DNA of 64,000 nucleotides from Bordetella genomosp. 12 (GTDB lineage Bacteria > Pseudomonadota > Gammaproteobacteria > Burkholderiales > Burkholderiaceae_B). Positions 19,648-31,975 of this stretch are shown here, piece by piece. The translations under genes were made by a program, and so were the position numbers. The first letter of the stretch is position 1. The number at the start of each line of letters is the position of its first letter. The DNA is taken from assembly GCF_002261355.1 (NCBI RefSeq), contig NZ_NEVU01000002.1, positions 806,001 through 870,000 on the forward strand. Reading direction: 5' to 3'. Below the pieces are notes generated by a model. That model ran no database searches. It was given only the letters and a program-made list of their open reading frames with translations, and had not been told where the DNA came from.

Positions 19648-21705
19648 TCAGGCGGCGTCGAGCATGCCGCTATGACGCAGCAAGGCATCGATGCGCGGGG
19701 CCCGGCCCCGGAAGGCCGCAAAGGACTCGGCCGCCGGTCGGGCGCCGCCCACGGCCAGGATCTCGCGCCGGAAACGCATGCCGGTGGCCGGATCCAGGGT
19801 GCTGTCGCTGACCTGGGCGGCCTCCTCGAACGCTTCATAGGCGTCGGCCGAAAGCACTTCCGCCCATTTGTAGCTGTAGTAGCCCGCGCCGTAGCCGCCG
19901 GCAAACAGATGCGAGAAGGCATGCGGGAAGCGGTGCCATTGCGGCGGAAACAGCACGGCGACTTCGGCCCGGACGGTCTGCAAGAGCGCCAGGACATCGG
20001 CGATGGGCATGCCGCCGGCACGATCGTGCATCAGCATGTCAAAGAGCGCGAATTCGATCTGCCGCACGGCCTGCATACCGCTTTGGAAATTGCGCGCCGC
20101 CAGCAAACGGTCATAGAGCGCGCGGGGCAGGGGCTCGCCGCTGTCGACGTGCGCCGACAGCTTCTGCACCACGGCCCATTCCCAGCAGAAGTTCTCCATG
20201 AACTGCGAAGGCAGTTCGATGGCATCCCACTCGACGCTGGCAAAAGCCGAGGCGCCGGGTTCATCGACTTCCGAGAGCAGTGCATGCAGGGCATGGCCGG
20301 TTTCATGGAAGAGGGTGATGACGTCGTCGTGCGTGAGCAGCGCGGCTTTGCCGCCGTTGGGACGGGAAAAATTGCAGGTCAGATAGGCGACCGGCGTTTG
20401 CACTTTGCCGCCGGCCACACGGCGGTTGCGCTCGCTGTCGACCCAGGCGCCGCTTTGCTTGCCGGCGCGCGCGTAGAGATCCAGATAGAGGTAACCCAGC
20501 GTCTGCCCGGCGGGCGATGTCACGCGCACGCCCCGCGCATCCGCGTGCCAGGTCGAGACCTCGGCTTCCTGCAGGCGTACGTCGAACAGGGTTTCGATGA
20601 CCTCGAACAAACCCGCCAGTACGCGCGGCTCGGTGAAGTACTGTTTGATCTCGTCCTCGGAGTAGGCGTAGCGCGTTTCGCGCAGGCGCTCCGACACAAA
20701 GGGTACGTCCCACGGCTGCAGATCATCCAGGCTCATCTCGGCCTGCGCGAAGGCGCGCAGCTCGGCCAGATCTCTTTGGGCATGCGGTTTGGCACGCGCG
20801 GCCAGATCACGCAGAAAGGCCGTGACTTCAGCCGCCGAGCCTGCCATGCGGGTTTGCAGCCGCAGGTCGGCGAAGCTGGCGAAGCTCAGCAGCGCGGCCT
20901 CTTCGGCGCGCAGCGCCAGCAGTTCTTCGATGAGAGCGGAATTGTCGAATTCGGCCGCGCCTTGCTCGGACGCCACCGTGCCATAGGCGCGGTAGAGGGT
21001 CTCGCGCAGCGAGCGGTCGCGCGCATATTGCATGACGGGCAGATAGCACGGCATCTTGAGCGTGAGCAGATAGCCTTCGCGGCCCTGTTCGCGCGCCGCG
21101 TCGGCCGCCGCGGCCACCACATCGGCCGGCACGCCGTCCAGGCGGCTGGCGTCGTCCAGGTGCAGCGTCCAGGCATCGATGGCATCGAGGACGTTTTCGG
21201 AGAACTTCTGCGAGACCTGGGCTTCGCGGTCGGAGACCTCGGCGTAGCGGGCGCGCGCCTGACCCTGCAGCTCCACGCCGCTGAGCCGGAAGTCGCGCAA
21301 GGCGAGTTCCACCACGCGGCGGCGCACGGGCGGCCATTGTGCAAAATCGGCAGCCTCGGAGAGCCGTTGATACTGGCGGTACAGCCCATCATGCAGGCCG
21401 ACCCAGGTCGAGAACTCGGTGACTTTGGGCAGCGCCGCGTTGTAAGCCTCGCGCAACGCCGGGGTATTGACCACGGCATTCAGATGGCCGGCGACCGACC
21501 AGGCGCGCCACAGGCGCTCGGATTGGGTGTCCAGCGGTTCGACTATGGCTTCCCAGGTGGCGGGCCGGGCCGGGTCGGCCGCCGCGTCGACGGCCTGGCG
21601 GGCCAGAACCAGCAGCTCGTCGATGGCCGCAACGATGTGTTCGGGTTTGACGCTGGCGTAATCAACCAGATCGGCCACGGGGGCGAGCAGCGGATTCTGA
21701 GTCAT
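19648..21705 (-). CDS. prlC: Oligopeptidase A (M3 family zinc metallopeptidase)
   Basis: The 685-residue cytoplasmic peptidase belongs to family M3. The zinc-binding HExxH motif is in LFHETGHALHALLSEV, and the third ligand lies in the following helix (EWDAIELPSQFMENF). The C-terminal GGYGAGYYSYKWAEVLSADA is also characteristic. It degrades short peptides, including released signal peptides, and in E. coli opd/prlC mutants alter protein export. The start ATG at 21705 gives MTQNPLLAPVADLVDYASVK, similar to relatives. It lies 126 bp downstream of folD, separated by a hairpin, so it may be its own unit. Confidence 0.93.
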   Translation of the reverse strand: MTQNPLLAPVADLVDYASVKPEHIVAAIDELLVLARQAVDAAADPARPATWEAIVEPLDTQSERLWRAWSVAGHLNAVVNTPALREAYNAALPKVTEFSTWVGLHDGLYRQYQRLSEAADFAQWPPVRRRVVELALRDFRLSGVELQGQARARYAEVSDREAQVSQKFSENVLDAIDAWTLHLDDASRLDGVPADVVAAAADAAREQGREGYLLTLKMPCYLPVMQYARDRSLRETLYRAYGTVASEQGAAEFDNSALIEELLALRAEEAALLSFASFADLRLQTRMAGSAAEVTAFLRDLAARAKPHAQRDLAELRAFAQAEMSLDDLQPWDVPFVSERLRETRYAYSEDEIKQYFTEPRVLAGLFEVIETLFDVRLQEAEVSTWHADARGVRVTSPAGQTLGYLYLDLYARAGKQSGAWVDSERNRRVAGGKVQTPVAYLTCNFSRPNGGKAALLTHDDVITLFHETGHALHALLSEVDEPGASAFASVEWDAIELPSQFMENFCWEWAVVQKLSAHVDSGEPLPRALYDRLLAARNFQSGMQAVRQIEFALFDMLMHDRAGGMPIADVLALLQTVRAEVAVLFPPQWHRFPHAFSHLFAGGYGAGYYSYKWAEVLSADAYEAFEEAAQVSDSTLDPATGMRFRREILAVGGARPAAESFAAFRGRAPRIDALLRHSGMLDAA

Positions 21706-21798
21706 GGGGGTCCGTTTAAAAAGGCGTGACAGGGCTTGCCGGCGCGCGCGGCGCTGGCAGTTGCTTGATATATGGGGAGTATGCCCGGGATTGCAAGC

Positions 21799-21824
21799 AT
21801 CCGGCAGGACGGGCCCTGCCGGAT
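21799..21824 (-). terminator. Probable terminator of the kinase-regulator-folD operon
   Basis: A perfect 10-bp inverted repeat, ATCCGGCAGG / CCTGCCGGAT, with loop ACGGGC lies eight bases after the folD stop codon. The T-tract is weak (GCTTGC), so the call rests on stem strength and position. Confidence 0.5.
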
Positions 21825-21831
21825 CCGGTCG

Positions 21832-22686
21832 TCAGCCCGCCAGCGTGCGCTCGGCCGCCTCGACGGTGTTGACCAGCAGCATGGCGATGGTCATGGGGCC
21901 CACGCCGCCTGGCACGGGCGTGATGGCCGCGGCCACCTCGCGTGCGCTGGCGAAATCCACGTCGCCGCAGAGTTTGCCATCGTCGCCGCGATTGATGCCC
22001 ACGTCGATCACGACCGCGCCGGGCTTGACCATATCGCCGGTGATCATGCGCGGGCGGCCTGTGGCCACCACCAGCACGTCGGCGCGGCGGGTCTGAGCGC
22101 CCAGGTCACGCGTTTTCGAGTTGCACAGCGTGACGGTCGCGCCCGCGGCCAGCAGCAGCATGGCCATGGGCTTGCCGACGATGTTGCTCGCGCCCACGAT
22201 GACGGCCTCGGCGCCACGCAGGGCGACGCCCTCGGCTTCGAGCATCTTCATCACGCCATACGGCGTGCAGGGGCGAAACAGGGGCTGGCCGGTCATCAAC
22301 AGGCCGGCGTTGCTGATATGGAAGCCATCGACGTCTTTTTCGGGGGCGATGGCCTCGATGACCTTGTGCGCGTCCAGGTGGGCGGGCAGCGGCAGTTGCA
22401 CCAGGATGCCGTGGATGGACGGATCGCGGTTGAGCGCATCGATGCGGGCCAGCAGATCCGCTTCGCTCAGATCGGCCGGGTATTGCTCCTTGACCGAGTG
22501 CAGGCCGGCTTTCTCGCAGGCCGCCACTTTGTTGCGCACATAGACTTGGGAGGCCGGGTCTTCGCCCACCAGGACGACGGCCAGGCCGGGACGCGCGCCC
22601 TTGGCGGACAGTGCCGCCACGCGCTGCGCGACGTCTTCGCGGATACGCTGCGAGAGGGCGACGCCGTCAATGATTCTTGCGGTCAT
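21832..22686 (-). CDS. folD: Bifunctional methylenetetrahydrofolate dehydrogenase/cyclohydrolase
   Basis: The 284-residue enzyme interconverts 5,10-methylene-, methenyl- and 10-formyl-tetrahydrofolate, supplying one-carbon units for purines and formyl-Met. Signatures are [20 protein letters not shown] (with the catalytic lysine of the YxxxK motif in YVRNK), [13 protein letters not shown], and [15 protein letters not shown] in the NADP domain, with [20 protein letters not shown] near the end. The start ATG overlaps the stop of the response-regulator gene (ATGA), so it is translationally coupled to a two-component system, an unusual context for this housekeeping gene. Confidence 0.95.
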   Translation of the reverse strand: MTARIIDGVALSQRIREDVAQRVAALSAKGARPGLAVVLVGEDPASQVYVRNKVAACEKAGLHSVKEQYPADLSEADLLARIDALNRDPSIHGILVQLPLPAHLDAHKVIEAIAPEKDVDGFHISNAGLLMTGQPLFRPCTPYGVMKMLEAEGVALRGAEAVIVGASNIVGKPMAMLLLAAGATVTLCNSKTRDLGAQTRRADVLVVATGRPRMITGDMVKPGAVVIDVGINRGDDGKLCGDVDFASAREVAAAITPVPGGVGPMTIAMLLVNTVEAAERTLAG

Positions 22687-23309
22687 GCGTGGGCCTCGGG
22701 TTTGGCCAAAGCGACTTTCATGAGGTCGGCTACGGTGGTCACTTCCAGTTTTTCCATGATGTTGGCGCGGTGCGCCTCGACGGTCTTGATGCTGATGCCC
22801 AGGTCGTCGGCGATCTGCTTGTTCAAGCGGCCGGCGACGATGCGCTCGAGCACCTGTTGCTCGCGCGCGGTCAGGCGCGCCAGCATGGCTTCGTGGTCTT
22901 TCTGGGCCTGGTGCTTGGAGATGCGCTGCGCGGCCTGCTCCAGCATGCGGGCAACGATCTCCCGCAGGTCCGATTCATTGAAGGGCTTTTCCAGGAAGTC
23001 GATGGCGCCTTTCTTCATGGTGGACACGGCCATGGGCACGTCGCCGTGGCCGGTGATGAAGACGATGGGCAAGGGCGCGTTGCGGGCGATGAGCTGCTCT
23101 TGCAGTTCGAGGCCGCTCATGCCGGGCATACGGACGTCGGCGATGAGCACGCCCACCTGGGCGGGGTCGTATTCGTCGAGGAAGGACTCACCGCTGGCGA
23201 AAGCGCGAACCCGGTAGCCATTGGCCTCCAGCAGCCAGCGCAGGGAATCGCGGACAGCTTCGTCGTCATCAACGATGTATACCGTGCTCGACAGGTGGGG
23301 GGTGTTCAT
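22683..23309 (-). CDS. Two-component response regulator, FixJ/NarL type (receiver + LuxR helix-turn-helix)
   Basis: The 208-residue regulator has an N-terminal receiver domain with phospho-acceptor Asp58 ([14 protein letters not shown]), acidic pocket DDD at 14-16 and the conserved lysine in [10 protein letters not shown]. The C-terminal LuxR-type HTH is clear ([40 protein letters not shown]). The order and spacing match FixJ/TtrR-like regulators. It overlaps the kinase gene upstream and folD downstream by four bases each. The divergent aceE promoter region is the nearest candidate target, on positional grounds only. Confidence 0.9.
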   Translation of the reverse strand: MNTPHLSSTVYIVDDDEAVRDSLRWLLEANGYRVRAFASGESFLDEYDPAQVGVLIADVRMPGMSGLELQEQLIARNAPLPIVFITGHGDVPMAVSTMKKGAIDFLEKPFNESDLREIVARMLEQAAQRISKHQAQKDHEAMLARLTAREQQVLERIVAGRLNKQIADDLGISIKTVEAHRANIMEKLEVTTVADLMKVALAKPEAHA

Positions 23310-25066
23310 GCGTGCAACTCCTCTGACTGGTCATTCCGGGCAGGCGCTTCTGGCGCCGCGCAGGGCAGGGTAAAGCGGAAGATGGTTCCGCCAGCCGGAT
23401 TGGGATCGGCCCACAAGCGGCCATGGTGCGATTCAATAATGGTACGGCAGATATTCAGCCCCATGCCCAGCCCCTGGGACTTGGTACTGAAGAAGGGTTC
23501 GAAGAGCCGCTCGGGCTCGGCAATGCCATGGCCACGGTCGACCACGGCCACTTCCATCTGGTTGTCGTGCGGGATGACCGCCACCTTGAGCTCATCGGAC
23601 TCGCTGCCCTCCATGGCCTCGAGGCCATTTTTCAGCAGATTGAGCAGCACCTGTTCGATGAGGATGGGGTCGGCCATGACGTCTGGCGCGGTCGAGGGCA
23701 CGAAGCTGTCGATGCGGATGCGCCGCTTGCGCGCGTCGATCTCGGCAAAACCGATGGCGTTATCGACGATGCGCCCGATGGGCACGCGCTGGCGGCGCGG
23801 TTCGCTGCGTTTGACGAACTCGCGGATGCGGCTGATGATTTTGCCGGCGCGCTCGGCCTGCGCGGCCGCTTTTTCCAGGGCCGGCAGCAGCATGTTGGGG
23901 CTGGTGTGGCCGGCCTTGACCAGCGCGACGGCGCCCATGCTGTAGTTGGCGATGGCGGTCAGCGGCTGGTTCAGTTCGTGCGCCAGCGACGAGGCCATTT
24001 CGCCCATGGTGGTCAGGCGGCTGGTGATCTGGATTTTTTCCTGTTGCACGCGCGAGGCTTCTTCATGCGTGCGGCGTTCGGTAATGTCGCGCGCCACCTG
24101 CATGCGCACGCGCCGGCCATCCGTCCAGGCCAGCATCCGGTGATGAACTTCGAACCAGCGCTGCACCGAAGGCGCGAAGACCTCCACCGACTCATCGGTG
24201 AAGCGGCCGCGGCGGCCGGCGAGCAGCTCGTCGTGGCCGCCGGTCTGGGCGCCGAAGACGCGGCGATAGGTGCGGTTGGCGAACAGCAGTTCCAGCCCGT
24301 CGTGGGTGTCGGCCGTGACCGAGATCGCGTCATCCAGGCCCTCGAGCACCGTCATGAAACGTTCGTGCGCGGCGGTCAGCGCCTCGCGGATGCGCTTGGG
24401 CTCGGTGATGTCGGTCATGGAGGTCATCCAGCCGATCTGATTGCCATTGGGGTCCAGCAGCGGCGACACATACATGCGCGCGGTAAAGCGCGAGCCGTCG
24501 CGGCGCTGCGCCTCGACTTCCAGGCCGCTGGAGGGGGTCTTGCCTGAGGTCAGGACATCGAGGGTGTGCTGATGCTGCTCGTGGCGGCCAGGCACCCAAT
24601 AGGGAAAGGGCGGGCTGCGGCCGATGAGGTCGGCTTCGTTCCAGCCGATCATGCGGCAGAACGCCGGGTTCACATAGGCGATGCGGCCTTCCATGTCCAG
24701 CACCCGCATGCCGGTGGACATGGAGTTTTCCATCGCGCGCCGAAAGCCGGTTTCGGCGATGAGGGCCGCTTCGGCCGTGGAGCGAAAGCGCGTGTAGCGC
24801 CACAGCATCAACAGGCTGATGATGATGACGATGGACAGCGCCAGCACCACCCAGAGCAGCCGCTGCTGGCGCAGTTCCTGGTCGATGGTCACGAACATGA
24901 CGCTGTCGTCATGGATGCGCTGCAGCCAGAAAAACATGCCCATCACACATATATAGAGGACGAGCACCAGCGCGGGCGTCACCCAGTACAAACCGCGCCG
25001 GCGGGAGCGGGCGTGATCGTGGAATGAATTCGGGATGTTGGACTTGGCGGGACTGAACATAGGCAT
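23306..25066 (-). CDS. PAS-domain sensor histidine kinase, FixL-like, membrane-bound
   Basis: The 586-residue kinase has two N-terminal membrane spans (WVTPALVLVLYICVMGMFFW and LLWVVLALSIVIIISLLMLW) with only about 25 residues between them, so little periplasmic sensing is possible. Two PAS domains follow (FRRAMENSMSTGMRVLDMEG; FMTVLEGLDDAISVTADTHD). The HisKA box has the phospho-accepting histidine in MASSLAHELNQPLTAIANYS. ATP-binding boxes are NLLKNGLEAMEG, DRGHGI and GLGMGLNICRTIIESHHGRL. There is no obvious haem-binding histidine motif that I can certify. The gene faces aceE across 538 bp. Confidence 0.9.
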   Translation of the reverse strand: MPMFSPAKSNIPNSFHDHARSRRRGLYWVTPALVLVLYICVMGMFFWLQRIHDDSVMFVTIDQELRQQRLLWVVLALSIVIIISLLMLWRYTRFRSTAEAALIAETGFRRAMENSMSTGMRVLDMEGRIAYVNPAFCRMIGWNEADLIGRSPPFPYWVPGRHEQHQHTLDVLTSGKTPSSGLEVEAQRRDGSRFTARMYVSPLLDPNGNQIGWMTSMTDITEPKRIREALTAAHERFMTVLEGLDDAISVTADTHDGLELLFANRTYRRVFGAQTGGHDELLAGRRGRFTDESVEVFAPSVQRWFEVHHRMLAWTDGRRVRMQVARDITERRTHEEASRVQQEKIQITSRLTTMGEMASSLAHELNQPLTAIANYSMGAVALVKAGHTSPNMLLPALEKAAAQAERAGKIISRIREFVKRSEPRRQRVPIGRIVDNAIGFAEIDARKRRIRIDSFVPSTAPDVMADPILIEQVLLNLLKNGLEAMEGSESDELKVAVIPHDNQMEVAVVDRGHGIAEPERLFEPFFSTKSQGLGMGLNICRTIIESHHGRLWADPNPAGGTIFRFTLPCAAPEAPARNDQSEELHA

Positions 25067-25401
25067 GCGGCCGTTAGGCTGCGTATTTTACGGGGTATTG
25101 CGGCAGGGGTGGGCCGGGCGCAGGTGCCGGCGGGCCGGCTGTGCGGGGCTGGCCGCCGCCGGAGCGGATATTTCGATGTTGCACTGCGCCATATTACGGC
25201 CGGCAGCCGGGATTTTTGCGGCATTTTGTCTATGAGGCCGGGCGTGGCTGCGCCGCCACAAGGCGGGAGGGCGCGGCCCCCGGACGCAGGCGCCGCAGCT
25301 GGCCGCGGCCTCCCGAGGCCGGGTTTTCGCCCGCATTCCCGGGCATCCCGGGCGGGCTGGCCTGCTCAAAGCCTGCTCAGGCATCATAGGCATGGGATTC
25401 A

Positions 25402-25418
25402 GAAAATTGTCAATTTTC
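25402..25418. promoter_or_regulatory. Perfect inverted repeat upstream of aceE, putative operator
   Basis: GAAAATTG-T-CAATTTTC is a perfect 17-bp inverted repeat about 40 bases upstream of the likely aceE -35. It does not match the PdhR box of E. coli. ATGAAAT occurs twice just downstream (25425-25431 and 25445-25451), 20 bases or two helical turns apart, another candidate for regulator binding. Confidence 0.5.
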
Positions 25419-25456
25419 CGCATTATGAAATGCCGTACCGCAACATGAAATTTTTC

Positions 25457-25486
25457 TTGCCGCAGGCTAACCTAGCTACTTAGAAT
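25457..25486 (+). promoter_or_regulatory. Likely sigma-70 promoter of aceE-aceF-lpdA
   Basis: TTGCCG (25457-25462) and TAGAAT (25481-25486) are separated by 18 bases. They lie about 120 bases before the aceE start in the AT-rich part of the gap. Confidence 0.45.
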
Positions 25487-25604
25487 GCGCGCTCGATGGT
25501 TGGCGTCCCCGATTCGTTCGCGGGGTGTCGGCGCGCATAAACTTCTGTACCCCGCTTACCCATATACGGGGTGTGGTCCAAGAAACCCCATCAGGAGACA
25601 CACG

Positions 25605-28316
<2,712 letters not shown>

Positions 28317-28328
28317 GGGTAGACAAAC

Positions 28329-30008
28329 ATGAGCAATATCGTGGAAATCAAGGTTCCCGACATCGGCGACTTCAAGGAAGTGGAAGTCATCGAAGTGCTG
28401 GTGGCCCCGGGCGACACCATCGAGGCCGAACAAAGCCTGATCACGGTGGAGTCCGACAAGGCCTCCATGGAAATCCCCGCCTCGCAGGGCGGCGTGGTCA
28501 AGTCGGTCAAGGTCAAGGTTGGTGACAAGATTGCCGAGGGCGGCGTGATCCTGGAGATCGAGGCCGCCGCCGCAGCCGCGCCCAAGGCAGAAGCCGCGCC
28601 GGCCGAGGCCCCCCAAGCGCAGCCGGCCCAGGCGCAAGCCGAAGCCCCGGCCGCGGCCGGCAAGGCCGATGCACCCGCCGCGGCCAGCGGCCCGGAGGAT
28701 GTGGCCGTGCCCGACATCGGCGACTTCAAGGATGTGGAAGTCATCGAAGTGCTGGTGGCCGTGGGCGATACGATCAAGCCTGAGCAAAGCCTGATTACGG
28801 TCGAGTCCGACAAGGCCTCGATGGAAATTCCCGCCACGGCCGGCGGTGTGGTCAAGTCCATCCAGATCAAGGTGGGTGACCGCATCAACAAGGGCGATGT
28901 GATCCTGGTGGTCGAGGGCGGTTCGGCCGCGCCGGCGGCCAAGGCCGAAGCTGCCGCGCCCAAGGCGCAGGGGTCCAAGGCTGAGGCTGCCCCGGCGCCG
29001 GCCAAGGCGCAAGCGCCTGCCGAGGCCAAGGCCGCGGCGCCCGCGCAACGTCCTTCGCCCACGCAAGACCTGGAGGATGCGGACCTCAAGCCCGGCCAAT
29101 TGCCGCATGCCTCGCCCTCGGTGCGCAAGTTTGCACGCGAGCTGGGCGTGAATCTGTCGCGTGTGAACGGCAGCGGTCCCAAGGGCCGTATCGTGCTCGA
29201 GGACGTGCGCGGCTTCGTCAAGACGGCCCTGGCCGCACCGGCGGCCGCGGCCCCCGGCGCCGGCGACGGCGCGGCGCTGGGCCTGCTGCCCTGGCCCAAG
29301 GTGGATTTCACCAAGTTCGGTCCGGTCGACGCCAAGCCGCTGTCGCGCATCAAGAAGATTTCCGGCGCCAACCTGCATCGCAACTGGGTCATGATCCCGC
29401 ACGTCACCAACAATGACGAAGCGGACATCACCGATCTCGAAGCCCTGCGCGTGCAGCTGAACAAAGAGAACGAGAAATCGGGCGTGAAGGTCACGATGCT
29501 GGCCTTCGTCATCAAGGCGGTGGTTGCCGCCCTGAAGAAATTCCCCGAGTTCAATGCCTCGCTGGACGGCGACAACCTGGTCTACAAGCAGTATTTCCAC
29601 ATCGGCTTCGCGGCGGACACGCCCAACGGGCTGGTGGTGCCGGTGGTGCGCGATGCCGACAAGAAGGGCATTATCGAATTGGCGCGCGAGACCTCCGAGC
29701 TGGCCAAGAAGGCGCGCGACGGCAAGGTGTCGCCCGCCGACATGCAAGGCGGTTGCTTCTCGATTTCGTCGCTCGGCGGCATCGGCGGGACGCACTTCAC
29801 GCCCATCATCAATGCGCCCGAAGTGGCCATTCTGGGCCTGTCGCGCTCCTTCCAGAAACCGGTGTGGGACGGTAAGCAGTTCGTGCCGCGCCTGACGCTG
29901 CCGCTGTCGCTGTCGTACGACCATCGCGTCATCGATGGCGCGGCCGCCGCGCGCTTTAACGCCTACCTCGGCCAGTTGCTGGCTGATTTCCGCCGTATCG
30001 CGCTGTAA
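28329..30008 (+). CDS. aceF: Pyruvate dehydrogenase E2, dihydrolipoamide acetyltransferase, with two lipoyl domains
   Basis: The 559-residue core protein of the PDH complex has two N-terminal lipoyl domains (each with [12 protein letters not shown], the lysine being lipoylated, near residues 44 and 164), joined by Ala/Pro/Lys-rich swinging linkers. A peripheral-subunit-binding domain follows (ASPSVRKFARELGVNLSRVN, GSGPKGRIVLEDV). The acetyltransferase domain ends with the active-site SYDHRVIDGAAAARF. The gene begins 12 bp after aceE. The linkers are unusually rich in Ala-Glu-Ala and Ala-Lys-Ala repeats, which is normal for flexible lipoyl linkers. Confidence 0.96.
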   Translation: MSNIVEIKVPDIGDFKEVEVIEVLVAPGDTIEAEQSLITVESDKASMEIPASQGGVVKSVKVKVGDKIAEGGVILEIEAAAAAAPKAEAAPAEAPQAQPAQAQAEAPAAAGKADAPAAASGPEDVAVPDIGDFKDVEVIEVLVAVGDTIKPEQSLITVESDKASMEIPATAGGVVKSIQIKVGDRINKGDVILVVEGGSAAPAAKAEAAAPKAQGSKAEAAPAPAKAQAPAEAKAAAPAQRPSPTQDLEDADLKPGQLPHASPSVRKFARELGVNLSRVNGSGPKGRIVLEDVRGFVKTALAAPAAAAPGAGDGAALGLLPWPKVDFTKFGPVDAKPLSRIKKISGANLHRNWVMIPHVTNNDEADITDLEALRVQLNKENEKSGVKVTMLAFVIKAVVAALKKFPEFNASLDGDNLVYKQYFHIGFAADTPNGLVVPVVRDADKKGIIELARETSELAKKARDGKVSPADMQGGCFSISSLGGIGGTHFTPIINAPEVAILGLSRSFQKPVWDGKQFVPRLTLPLSLSYDHRVIDGAAAARFNAYLGQLLADFRRIAL

Positions 30009-30023
30009 GCGCCCGGAGACAAG

Positions 30024-31805
30024 ATGAGCAATCTCAAGCCAATCAAGATCCCGGACATCGGTGACTTCAAAGAGGTGGAAGTCATCGAAGTGCTGGTCGC
30101 CGTGGGCGACACCATCCAGGCCGAGCAAAGCCTGATCACCGTCGAATCCGACAAGGCGTCGATGGAGATCCCGGCCTCCGAAGGCGGCGTGGTCAAGTCG
30201 GTCAAGGTCAAGGTAGGCGACAAAGTCGCCGAAGGCTCGGTGATTCTGGAAGTCGAGGCGGGCGCCGCGGCGGGCAAGGCCGAGGCTCCCGAGGCCGCCA
30301 AGGCCGATGCGCCCAAGGCCGCTGCCGCGCCTGCCAAGGCCGAGCCCGCCAAGACGGCCGCGCCGGCGGCCGCCGCTTACAGCGGCTCGGCCGATCTGGA
30401 GTGCGACGTTCTGGTGCTGGGCGCGGGCCCGGGCGGCTATTCGGCTGCCTTCCGCGCCGCCGATCTGGGCCTGTCGACCGTGCTGGTCGAGCGCTACGCC
30501 ACCCTGGGCGGCGTGTGCCTGAACGTCGGTTGCATTCCGTCCAAGGCCCTGTTGCACAATGCCGCCGTCATCGACGAGGCGCGTGCCCTGGCCGCGCACG
30601 GCATCAGCTTCGGCGAGCCCAAGATCGATCTGGACAAGCTGCGCGGCTATAAAGACAGCGTGGTGGCCAAGCTGACGGGCGGCCTGGCTGGCATGGCCAA
30701 GGCGCGCAAGGTCAGCGTGGTGACCGGGGTGGGCGAGTTCGCCGACCCTCACCATCTGACGGTCAAGGCCGCCGATGGCAAGACCCAGACCATCCGCTTC
30801 AAGAACGCCATCATCGCCGCCGGCAGCCAATCGGTGAAGCTGCCTTTCCTGCCGCAGGATGACCGCATCGTGGACTCGACCGGCGCACTGGCCCTGCGCG
30901 AGATCCCCAAGAAGATGCTTATCATCGGCGGCGGCATCATCGGCCTGGAGATGGGCACGGTGTACTCCACGCTGGGCGCGCGCCTGGACGTGGTCGAAAT
31001 GCTCGATGGCCTGATGCAGGGCGCGGACCGCGACCTGGTCAAAGTGTGGCAGAAGATGAATGCCGGCCGCTTTGACAACATCATGCTCAAGACCAAGACA
31101 GTGGGCGCCGAAGCGCGCGCTGACGGCATCTACGTCAGTTTCGAGGGCGAAGGCGCGCCCAAGGAAGCGCAGCGTTACGACCTGGTGCTGCAGGCCGTGG
31201 GCCGCAGTCCCAATGGCAAGAAGATCGCCGCCGACAAGGCGGGCATCGCCGTGACCGACCGGGGCTTCATCGAGGTCGATCGCCAGATGCGCACCAACGT
31301 GCCGCACATCTTCGCCATCGGCGACATCGTGGGCCAGCCCATGCTGGCGCACAAGGCCGTGCACGAAGGGCATGTGGCGGCCGAAGTCTGCGCCGGCCAG
31401 AAGTCCTTCTTCGACGCCCGCGTCATACCGTCGGTGGCTTACACCGATCCGGAAGTGGCCTGGGTGGGCCTGACCGAAGACGAGGCCAAGAAGCAGGGCA
31501 TCAAGGTCGAGAAGGGCGTGTTTCCGTGGGCGGCCTCGGGCCGCGCCATCGCCAATGGCCGCGACGAAGGCTTCACCAAGCTGCTGTTCGATGCCGAGAC
31601 GCACCGCATTCTGGGCGGCGGCATCGTGGGCACCCATGCGGGCGACCTCATCAGCGAGATCGCATTGGCCGTTGAAATGGGCGCCGACGTGGTGGACATC
31701 GCCAAGACCATCCACCCGCACCCGACCCTGGGCGAGTCCGTCGGCATGGCCGCCGAAGTCGCCGAAGGCGTGTGCACCGACCTGCCGCCGCAGCGCAAGA
31801 AGTAA
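30024..31805 (+). CDS. lpdA: Dihydrolipoamide dehydrogenase (E3) with N-terminal lipoyl domain
   Basis: The 593-residue flavoprotein reoxidises dihydrolipoamide with NAD. Residues 1-80 form a full lipoyl domain ([36 protein letters not shown]) joined by an Ala-rich linker to a normal E3: FAD motif [20 protein letters not shown], redox-active disulphide [20 protein letters not shown] motif [13 protein letters not shown] and C-terminal [16 protein letters not shown] with the catalytic histidine-glutamate pair. E. coli Lpd has about 474 residues and no lipoyl domain; the fused form is known from Neisseria p64k and several betaproteobacteria. The lipoyl domain is nearly identical to those of aceF beside it. 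Confidence 0.95.
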   Translation: MSNLKPIKIPDIGDFKEVEVIEVLVAVGDTIQAEQSLITVESDKASMEIPASEGGVVKSVKVKVGDKVAEGSVILEVEAGAAAGKAEAPEAAKADAPKAAAAPAKAEPAKTAAPAAAAYSGSADLECDVLVLGAGPGGYSAAFRAADLGLSTVLVERYATLGGVCLNVGCIPSKALLHNAAVIDEARALAAHGISFGEPKIDLDKLRGYKDSVVAKLTGGLAGMAKARKVSVVTGVGEFADPHHLTVKAADGKTQTIRFKNAIIAAGSQSVKLPFLPQDDRIVDSTGALALREIPKKMLIIGGGIIGLEMGTVYSTLGARLDVVEMLDGLMQGADRDLVKVWQKMNAGRFDNIMLKTKTVGAEARADGIYVSFEGEGAPKEAQRYDLVLQAVGRSPNGKKIAADKAGIAVTDRGFIEVDRQMRTNVPHIFAIGDIVGQPMLAHKAVHEGHVAAEVCAGQKSFFDARVIPSVAYTDPEVAWVGLTEDEAKKQGIKVEKGVFPWAASGRAIANGRDEGFTKLLFDAETHRILGGGIVGTHAGDLISEIALAVEMGADVVDIAKTIHPHPTLGESVGMAAEVAEGVCTDLPPQRKK

Positions 31806-31820
31806 GTCCGCCGCCGCGCA

Positions 31821-31850
31821 CGACAAAGCCGCCTTCGGGCGGCTTTGTCG
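31821..31850 (+). terminator. Intrinsic terminator of the aceEF-lpdA operon
   Basis: A perfect 13-bp stem with a TTCG tetraloop (31834-31837) starts 15 bases after the lpdA stop codon. The 3' arm ends in CTTTGTCG and is followed by TTGG. Stem strength and position make it convincing. Confidence 0.85.
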
Positions 31851-31905
31851 TTGGGGCAGGGGCATGTGGAGGCTTGCTTGCGCGAGCCAGGCAGAACCAA
31901 AGATA

Positions 31906-31930
31906 AAGGCCGGGAGAGTCTCCCGGCCTT
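31906..31930 (-). terminator. Intrinsic terminator of fliC
   Basis: An 11-bp stem (AAGGCCGGGAG / CTCCCGGCCTT, three-base loop) lies 45 bases beyond the flagellin stop codon. Read on the minus strand, the 3' arm runs into TTTATCTTTGG, a T-rich tail. Confidence 0.85.
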
Positions 31931-31975
31931 CGATCCTTGCCGCGGCCTGGCGCGAGGCCAGGCCAGCCGTTGCGA

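Larger units (their letters stand above)
25067..25604. other. Intergenic region between the sensor-kinase operon and aceEF-lpdA
   Basis: This is a 538-bp gene-free stretch between divergent operons. Bases 25230-25380 are very GC-rich and self-complementary, including CGGCCT-CCCG-AGGCCG followed by GGTTTTC near 25305-25328. Bases 25380-25490 become AT-rich and hold a perfect inverted repeat, a direct repeat and a likely promoter, listed separately. Short open frames here lack a ribosome-binding site and resemble nothing I know. Confidence 0.6.

Noticed and set aside
25088..25423. Short minus-strand frame in the gap before aceE
   Set aside because: No ribosome-binding site, no recognisable motif, and it lies across the GC-rich self-complementary stretch.
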